The position numbers were made by a program, and so were the translations under genes. The notes under the pieces were generated by a model. It did not search any database, was not told the origin of the DNA, and worked only from the letters and a program-made list of their open reading frames with translations. Source: Blepharisma stoltei (taxonomy: Eukaryota; Ciliophora; Heterotrichea; Heterotrichida; Blepharismidae). Taken from it: DNA of 64,000 nt. The stretch covers positions 124,001-188,000 of the forward strand of contig CAJZBQ010000040.1 in the NCBI GenBank assembly GCA_914767885.1, written 5' to 3'. Below are positions 56,812 through 64,000 of the stretch, one piece after another. Position 1 is the first letter of the stretch. Every line of letters begins with the position of its first letter.

Positions 56812-57479
56812 ATGGGAAGAGAAATACGGCTAAACATACAATCCATCGAAACACTTGCCTGCAGTGTGTGTGGAGAATACTCAACTGAGCCTTGGGAATG
56901 TTACGCTTGTGAGAAGTTTTTTTGCTTTAATTGCCTCACAGATTTTGCTAACTCTTAAATACCAATCAAGGCCATTAGAAAGATCATTATTTTTAGAAAA
57001 TTAAGCTCTCTTGATTAAAGAGCAAAAAACTTGCTCGCTAACTAAGGAAGAGTAACAGTAATCCAATCGGAAATTGTCCCCAAGGATGCGTCAACACACG
57101 AATTGAGGTCGTTGGTCCTACGTTTTCCAAAATGCTAAGGCAGCTTATAGTTAAGTGTAAGTACAATAATTGCAATGCAGAGGTACCTTTACAAGACATT
57201 TTGACTCATGAAGAAACTTGCAGATGCAGACCTGACAAAATGGATATCGACAAACATGATCGAATCGAAGAAATTCGATTAAAACGAGACTCAGAGTGAA
57301 TACAAATGCTGCAAAACTCATGGGGCAGAGGATATCCTTTGGTATATCCTATGACTCCAAACGGATGTATGCCCTTTTTTGCACCTAATTACCCACCTCC
57401 GATGACGCCAACTCCTTCATCACATGGTTCTTTTGTGTTTCCCTGCCCAACACCAAGATCCAATAATTTTCAACTATAA
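56812..57479 (+). CDS. Zinc-finger (RING/TRAF-like) protein
   Basis: ATG at 56812; 187 residues after removing one 104-bp IES. Cys-rich N-terminus CSVCGEYSTEPWECYACEKFFCFNCL looks like a RING or B-box type zinc site, followed by CPQGC, CKYNNCNAEVPLQDILTHEETC (TRAF-type zinc finger: C..C..H..C), a charged linker with a UGA Trp, and a Pro/Ser-rich tail (YPPPMTPTPSSHG). Probably an E3 ubiquitin ligase or adaptor, but the first zinc site is incomplete compared with a full RING. Confidence 0.65.
56949..57052. mobile_element. IES: short MITE-like (104 bp)
   Basis: TAACTCTTAAATACC left, GCTCGCTAACTAAGGAAGAG right, reminiscent of shortened MITE ends. Removal joins LTDFAN to SNPIGNCPQGC. Confidence 0.7.
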
Positions 57480-57599
57480 CGGTATAATTTATGCTAATTT
57501 CTCTAAATATTAAAATAAAAATTAAATAAATTAGTTTTCCTTATATATTATAAAAAGAATAATTTAATTACGCTATTTTGGTGGTAAAAATGAGTTATC

Positions 57600-60500
57600 T
57601 TAAGCATTTTTTCTTTTTCTTGCTTTCAAACCTTTCAGAACACCTTGTTTGGCTGTTTTAATCAAATTATTCATTTTATTCGCAATCTTGACACGCTTGC
57701 GCTTGTTCAGGATTTTTGCGTTAAATTGAACATATGCGTGAGGAGTGGCTTTTCCTGGCTTGTTCATGTCACCTTTTGCACTGTTTGATTTATATTCGTC
57801 GCCTGTGGAATTTACAACGATGCCATCATCATTTACTTTCCGTTTTTTATATATGCCTATTGGGGTGTTTCAAAGCATGCTATAGGGAAAAAGCTATTAT
57901 ATAAATAAATTAATTAATTATTTTTATTTGGTATAAAACTTCATCAGTTTGCTCTTCATTTTCAGAATCTGAGCGCTGACGCTTCTCAGGATCTTCATTA
58001 ATAACGAATTTTCCTCCGACAATTTGCACGTCTTTTGATTTATTTGTTTGAGTCTTTTGTTTTATTTTTGGCATTGCTGGGATATCTAATTCGTTCATAA
58101 AATGATACTCTCTAGGAAGAGCAGGCGCTGGAGCTTGTTTTTCTTCTCTGATAGGGTTATCTACGTCTATCATTTCTTCATCTTTTTCCTGCTCCTTTTC
58201 TTTTTTAGCTTTATTTTCTTTTTTGTGTTTTTTCTTCACATCTCTTGCGATATAGTGCAATAATTTTTTGTGTTTCTCTGGGAATCTTTTTTCTAATTCT
58301 TCATACCCGATTTTCTTTAAAAGTTTTTCTATTACATATCTGACTTTGACTTTTAGTGTATTTTTTTCTATTATTTATTAGGTTTTTATTGCCATAGTCT
58401 AGCAATATAAAAATCATTTTTTCACGCCAAAATATTATATTTTCGGAAAATAAATTTATAAAAAAAATAAAAATGCTAAAAAATAGGTAACACTGAATAC
58501 CATATTTGAGAAAATTCCTCCCAAAACTTTGTCTAGTATTGATATCGCTTTTTCTGTACTTAGCAAAGAAATGATATCTTTAAAGAATTTTAGCACAGCT
58601 CTGTTTACTTCTTTGCTTGGATCTGCCAGGAGATAGCTGATAGTTGTGCATAATTCACATAAATAATTTTGCTGGCTGTCATAAGAGTCAAAAATGTTTT
58701 GGCCTGATTGTTCTTCGTTTTTAATAAAATGACGAAGAAGGCAAGAAAGGATATCAATTGTTGCAGATTTTGTGGTATCAATTACAGAAGCTAGGCCAGC
58801 TAGAACTGTGTTTACAAGGATTAAAAATTGTCCTTGGTTACTCATAAATTCTCCGATTTTAAGGATAAATCCTTTTGAAGTTTCTCTGGTTTTTTTGCTA
58901 TTGGATCTTAAAGAGTGCATGATTTCTATAATTAATGTATTTAATTTTTCAGTAAGTTCTTGGTAATTCCAATGGTTTGTTAATTCATCAAATACTCTTA
59001 ATCTAGCTTTTCTAGCTACTTCGTGGCATTTTGTGATTGAATTACTCATAACTATGCTTTCTACTAATTTAGAGTCAGCTTTGCATATCAATCTCATTAC
59101 ATCATAAGCTTTTTTCTGCATTTTTCCTTGATCATTCTCTATGAAAACATTAGCAAATCTGATTAGAATTTCCTTACTGTGCATTTAAATGGGTAAAAAA
59201 AAATTGATAAAAATTTTTAATTTTTGGGTGCACTAGCCTCCTTTTAAATAGAAACAAAATTTTAATTTTTAAATCAGTAAAAATACTAATTTTTTGTATA
59301 ACAAGTTTTTATCTAATATAGTGAAAGAAGCAGAATATTATTTGAACAGTTTTCTGACTTATTCAATTAACTCTTTATATTAATTTTCATAAAAAAATTA
59401 ATATTCAAATATTTCGTTTCATTTATTTTTTATAAATTTTTAAAAATAAAAAAGTCTTTTATTGGAACAGGGTTTTTTTTTGTTTCAATTTAAAAGGCGG
59501 GGGAAAGTTATCGCTTTCCGAAATTATTTTCAATTTTGGTAGCATTTTTGTAATTAAAATCATATGGAGTAATATGTCTTCCATTTTGCCTTTAGGGTCT
59601 CTTTTTATTTTTATAGTTTTATCGATCAGCACTTTTACTAATTTTTCAGCATAATCAGGATGAGCTGGATATTTTAGGATAAATGATAAGACTTCTTTAC
59701 TTGGGGAAGCCAAGTAGCTGTTAAATAAAACTGGGATAAATTTGTCTTGGACTGACTCGAATATTGGCTCGTTTCTTGGCACTAGACAGACTTCAAGGCC
59801 TTTTAATATGTAAGGCCTAAGATACGTGCCTCTTGATATGATTTTTGAGAGTGTGGGAAGTAAAGAATGTAAATAATTTTGATAATCTTGTGTCCAGTAT
59901 TTAATTTTGCAGAAAGCTGGAAAAGTGCTTCATATTTGTTCTATTAAAGCTTGATATTTTTTAGAAGCTGTTACAAGGCCTTCATTTAAAGCTTGATTTT
60001 GCTGTCTTTCAATCTGTTCAGCAATAGGGAACATTTTTGTAAAGAAAAAGCCTAAGTCACCATTATTTAAACGGTCAATAAGAATAGGCAAAATCCATGA
60101 TCTTGATTTTTCTAACTCCCCCCTCTAGATTGAATAAAAATATTTTTTTTGCTCACGAAAGGGCCTTAATTTTATTTTTTAAAAATTTATATATAAATTT
60201 TTATAATAATTTATTTGGAGAACTTTTGGGGACGGCAAAAATACTGCAAAAAACTGCAAGGCCAGTAAAAAAATGGCAAAGCCATGCAAAAATTTTAAAA
60301 AAATGAAAAATTTCGCAAAGCAGGCAAAACTTTTGCAGAATGGCAAAAAAGTTGCAAAAATTGGCAAAATCACGATTAGAAAATTTAACAGTGAAATTTA
60401 ATAATTTATTGGAAGTGTAGTACAATGTTAAATGATTTAAAAAGCATATAATATAGAAAAAATAGAAATTAATTTCGTGAAATAAATGCTAAAGTTTTAA

Positions 60501-63436
60501 TACAAATATCTTTTAAAGAATTTTTCTAAAAGCATGACTTAAAAATTTTCAAATTTGGAAAAATTTAATTTTGGCAAAAATTTTAAAATGAGATACAACA
60601 AAGTGTTTTGCCAAATTTAAATTTTCCAAAATTTTGAAAATTCTTAAGTTATGTTTTTTGAAAAATTTCTTTAAAAGATATTTGTATTAAACTTTAGCAT
60701 TTATTTCACGAAATTAATTTCTATTTTTTCTATATTATATGCTGTTTAAATCATTTAACATTGTACTACACTTCCAATAAATTATTAAATTTTACTGTTA
60801 AATTTTCTAATCGTGATTTTGCCAATTTTTGCAACTTTTTTGCCATTCTGCAAAAGTTTTGCCTGCTTTGCGAAATTTTTCATTTTTTTTTAAAATTTTT
60901 GCATGGCTTTGCTTTTTTTTTAAAATTGCTTGCACTTTTTTCCAATGTTTTTTGATAAACTTGCAAAAATTTTGCAAGTTTTGCATTTTTTTGCTTGGCT
61001 TTGCCATTTTTTTACTGCCTTGCAGTTTTTTGCAGAGCCTTGCAGTATTTTTGCCGTCCCCAAAAGTTCTCCAATTTATTTTTTTGAATTTTGAAACCAA
61101 AGATTAATTAGCTTGCAAAATTTATATTTACTAGTGCAATGAATTTCAGCAAAATAACTAGGGATCTCATTATAATAATTATCAAAAATTTTAATATTAA
61201 AAAAATTTTTTTGTTCACTCACTGGGTGGGCTTTTGGCCAAAAATAGAGATTTTTCCTTGGTTTTGTTCGCGCACGGAGGGAAGGAGTAAGAAATTTGGG
61301 TCTTCTAAAGAAACCAAGTTCATTTGTAAAGGAATTATATTAAAAAACTTGTTAACACCTAGCGTATTTATAGCTGTTCCTACCAATCTGCTAAACGTCT
61401 CATATTTATGGTTTTTCACTGCTAACTGATCAATTTCTTGTAGCAATCTCTGCACAATATGCTCAGAATTCGGGCCAAGTCTTTCAATAAAAATTGCTAA
61501 AATAGGGAAAATCATTTCTAAAATATCAGAAAATCTTTCATTTAATAAATAAACCATAGTAGCTGTAATTCTTTGTATAGGCAAAACTCCACTATCTTCA
61601 ATATTAAGTACATCAAAGCTTAAAGCCAGCTCATCCAATGGGTTTAATTCTTTTGCATGGTTCTCTGTAATACACCTTGAAATTACTGATACTAATGAAT
61701 TTGAGGCTGCATGCTGGACGTCTAATTGATTTGATAATAAATATTCGGTAAGTGTTGATATACTCTGACTAAGCACTTTATAGCATTCTGCGCTATCTAA
61801 GCTATTAAAATGATAAACAGCTTGGCTTAGAGCTTGCATATAGGCAATTTGTAATTTTTCATTCCCTCCGGAAAGGGGTGGGTTTTCTAGTAAGTCAATA
61901 ATAAACCGATGAATCACGTCTAAAGGAAGCTTTGTGCCTGCAAATAAAGTTTCTAATGTCAAAAAGGCTTGGGTTGAAAGGTTTATCGTTAAGTTTAATG
62001 TGGCAAGGCTCATTACTTTTGAGGCAAGGAATATAGTGGAATCTATAGGGAGCATTTGTAAAAATGCGCTTAAAAATTGTAAAATGTATATTAAACTCTC
62101 TGTTTTTGCGTGGGTTTGCTGCATGTCCATATACTCGTTCATTTTATTTACGATGTATTCTGAAATGATTGGGACATTGATTAAGCCTTTTCTAAATCCT
62201 GCTCCGTAAGTGAACAAAAAATTTTGTTTTCTCGCGTAAGGGTATAATTTTTTTAAAAAATTTATATATAAATTTTGTAATAAATAATCCCAATTCGCTA
62301 AAATTGGAATGCAAATATTAATTTAATTTGCAAAATTTATGTATTAAAACACAATTGGTTAAAATTAAACAGAATTAGCTAGATATTTTGTTATATTAAT
62401 TATCACTTATAAATCAAAAATTTTTGTTTGCTCACGGAGAGTGGGTTTTGGCAAAAAAATAGGAATTTTTTCAATGTCTTGCTCGCTCACAGAGAGGGCG
62501 AAGTAAGGAGTTTAACTAGAGAGGTGATTGCTTGCTTTCTTGCATGTGAATTTGGGTGCATGATTAAATCCACCATAATTTCTAGGATTTTAGCTTTTTC
62601 TCCCCAATTTTGCCACTCTTCTTTAGGAATAACCTGTATTAATCTTTCTAGGACCTTGACAGAGTATTTTCCTAAATACGGCGAGTCTTCTCTTAAGAGG
62701 TGGATCACGTCATTTTTTATTATTACTAGGATGAAGAATTATTGAAATTTTTCATTTGCAATTTTCTCTATTTTTACTTATTCCCTTCTCCGTTAGAGCA
62801 CAAATATTTTGCTCGTAGAGGAGGTTAATTTGTTTTAAAAAATTATATAATTTTTTTTTCAATTTTTAAAAAAATTAAAATAAGAAATAATTTCGAAACA
62901 AATATTAACTTAATTTGTTAAATTGATGTTTTAAAATATCAACCTATAAAATTAAACAGAATTAGCAAGAGATTTTTTTTATAATAATTATCACTTATAT
63001 ATAAAAAATATTTTTCATAAAACTTTTATATTAAAAAATTTTCGTTCACTAACGGAGGTGGGACTTTTTGGGAAAAAAAATATTGATTTTTCCCAATGAC
63101 TTTGCCAACTCACAGAGGGAGGTTAGAATTATTTTTAGAAAAATAAATAAAGTGTTTTTTTTAATAAAATAATATAAGACCATTTTTTATACGGTCAAAC
63201 TCTTTTTGGAGGAGGGAAATGGAAATTGGCTGGAGAGAACAAGCTAAAAGAATCAAGGAAGCTTCTTGATGCAAAATGTCTTGTGGATTTTCCACAAGAT
63301 CAAGGATGCTTGCATAATAAAGTGTAGGAGTTTTATTGGGGAGAACTTGCTCAATTGCTTTTAATAATAAGTTTGCTTTTGTGTAGACTGGATTATCTTC
63401 TGTGTGAGCCTTAACCTTAAGAAAAGCCTCAGCCAT
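57600..63436 (-). CDS. RRP12: Ribosome biogenesis HEAT-repeat protein RRP12 with six IESs
   Basis: ATG at 63436 (MAEAFLKVKAHTED); 1,130 residues after removing six IESs (2,444 bp), exactly in frame. HEAT/ARM helices run throughout: PYLGKYSVKVLERLIQVIPKEEW, an NUC173-like region (SRSWILPILIDRLNNGDLGFFFTKMFPIAEQIERQ), YLRPYILKGLEVCL, EILIRFANVFIEND and RYVIEKLLKKIGYEELEKRFPEKHKKLL. The C-terminus is the diagnostic basic tail (KATPHAYVQFNAKILNKRKRVK .. KQGVLKGLKARKRK). RRP12 helps export and mature both ribosomal subunits and shuttles with exportin. The last exon (to 57600) lacks its own start and is easily overlooked. Confidence 0.9.
57885..57933. other. Short IES (49 bp)
   Basis: Removal joins EQTDEVLY to SMLWNTPIGIYKKRK. 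Confidence 0.7.
58356..58478. other. Short IES (123 bp)
   Basis: Removal joins MVFSVTYFL to KVKVRYVIEKLL in frame. Confidence 0.65.
59177..59492. mobile_element. IES: MITE, TTTTAAA subfamily (316 bp)
   Basis: Ends TAGCCTCCTTTTAAATAGAA and TTTCAATTTAAAAGGCGGGG-type. Removal joins SDNFPPPF to KEILIRFANVF. Confidence 0.75.
60113..61287. mobile_element. IES: MITE with a large palindrome inserted (1,175 bp)
   Basis: Left TAACTCCCCCCTCTAGATTG and right TTGTTCGCGCACGGAGGGAA are MITE ends, with MITE interior resuming at about 61080. Between them sits an 856-bp inverted repeat. Removal joins SLEDPNFL to EKSRSWILPILIDR, the RRP12 sequence. Confidence 0.85.
60217..61072. repeat. Large inverted repeat (two arms of about 370-460 bp)
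   Basis: Arms start GGAGAACTTTTGGGGACGGC at both ends and stay highly complementary to a centre near 60,600. The right arm has an extra ~100-bp block at about 60905-61010. Rich in TGCAAAA/TTTTGCA motifs. Confidence 0.9.
62195..62505. mobile_element. IES: MITE (311 bp)
   Basis: CTCCGTAAGTGAACAAAAAA left, TTGCTCGCTCACAGAGAGGG right. Removal joins ITSLVKLL to RKGLINVPIISE with the needed shift. Confidence 0.85.
62720..63189. mobile_element. IES: MITE nested in a larger insert (470 bp)
   Basis: MITE at about 62785-63126. The IES edges lie outside it and share ATAAAAAATGR (minus strand). Removal joins EFDRI to KNDVIHLLREDSPYL. Confidence 0.75.
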
Positions 63437-63870
63437 TTTATTAAGAATTTTGATTAATTTTAAGGAATTTCATAATTAATATTTCATAAGATAGAGAATG
63501 ATGCAGATAAAAAATTTTGAAAAATAACAAACTGAAATGATTTCTTTATAATTCATAAGTAATTTTTATTTATTTTTTCTATAAAGAAGTAAACACAAGA
63601 TGTGAGGTGAAATATTTTAACTTTTTATAGTTCATATGAGTCTTAGCATTATTCTAATCACTCATTGCAAACTTGAAAAGGATTTTTTAAGATTATAAGA
63701 ATCAAAAATTCAATCGTTTAATTTGTTCTCTACGGTCTGTTTGTTCTCATAATAGAGTGAATAAATAAAGAAATTTCTTTAACAATCCAAAAGTTGGCTA
63801 AAACTATAATATATTCTTGAAATTTTATTATTTTCTAAGTTTAAAGAAGCAATTACAATTAAAAAATCTT
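63437..63870. other. Intergenic, AT-rich
   Basis: Divergent region upstream of RRP12; no ORF or repeat family recognised. Confidence 0.4.
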
Positions 63871-64000
63871 ATGGAATTTTCGAATACTTTTAATATTGAA
63901 AAAAAGTCAGAGCTCCTGACTTCAGTCATTTAAATACATAGCTGTAATGCACTAGACCTTGAAATTACCTTCAAATCTAAAAAAAGTGTTTCATTAACCT
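63871..64000 (+). CDS. Possible 5' end of another gene (runs off window)
   Basis: ATG at 63871 opens MEFSNTFNIEKKSELLTSVI, then a TAA; the same frame resumes as ALDLEITFKSKKSVSLT to the end. An IES or intron around 63928-63945 may lie between, but too little is visible to define it. Confidence 0.3.

Noticed and set aside
60179..61107. Mirror ORFs rich in Phe/Lys/Asn on both strands
   Set aside because: They are two readings of the large inverted repeat; removal of the IES restores RRP12.

Overview
This window reads as germline (micronuclear) DNA of a heterotrich ciliate, most likely Blepharisma or a close relative. Four observations support this. (1) UGA must be read as tryptophan, with UAA and UAG as stops: RFC1, the Cyc8-like TPR gene, AMP deaminase and RRP12 stay open for hundreds of codons only under that code, and several UGA codons sit where the families have Trp. 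(2) There are 15-nt GT..AG introns (6610-6624, 13827-13841, 52009-52023). (3) Most genes are broken by AT-rich or repetitive inserts bounded by TA. Removing the stretch from one TA to the next restores the family-typical protein. After my reconstructions almost every gene comes out as an exact multiple of three with no internal stop. (4) These internal eliminated sequences (IESs) are largely miniature inverted-repeat elements (MITEs), as I recall being reported for the Blepharisma germline. Organism and IES assignments are inference from sequence and memory; no database search was run.

Layout. 1-6.5 kb: end of a membrane-protein gene, KEOPS subunit Cgi121/TPRKB, RFC1 (IES-free) and two coiled-coil genes. 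6.5-10.7 kb: INTS3 (Integrator) with eight IESs. 10.8-19.1 kb: a CDPK-like predicted pseudokinase, a small gene whose intron is split by an IES, a CCDC24-like gene and an IES-free Cyc8/Ssn6-type TPR gene. 19.1-30.0 kb: a decayed ABCA copy followed by a full ABCA-type transporter with eleven IESs, one of 1.8 kb. 30.2-41.7 kb: coiled-coil protein, CAMK-like kinase, two unknown genes and a TPR-IQ protein. 42.0-51.2 kb: AMP deaminase, a PTGES2/GST-like gene and two tandem DUF726/TMCO4-like hydrolases. 51.3-63.4 kb: ELMO-domain protein, TMEM115-like rhomboid relative, zinc-finger protein and RRP12, the most heavily interrupted by length (IESs total 2.4 kb). Genes are tightly packed on both strands; one convergent pair has only 18 bp between stops.

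The interrupting DNA falls into classes: short unique IESs (34-133 bp); a roughly 300-390 bp MITE family with TIR CTCCC..CCGTGAGTGAACAAAA; a related MITE subfamily with TIR CTCCC..TTTTAAAT; roughly 400-560 bp GC-rich retroposon-like inserts flanked by 11-16 bp target-site duplications; foldback (palindromic) elements, one family carrying tRNA T-arm-like minihelices; and nested composites, including an 856-bp palindrome inside a MITE inside RRP12. The strongest observations are the retroposon IESs whose excision TA lies inside the target-site duplication, and one such insertion into the 5' splice site of a 15-nt intron, so that DNA excision must come before RNA splicing.
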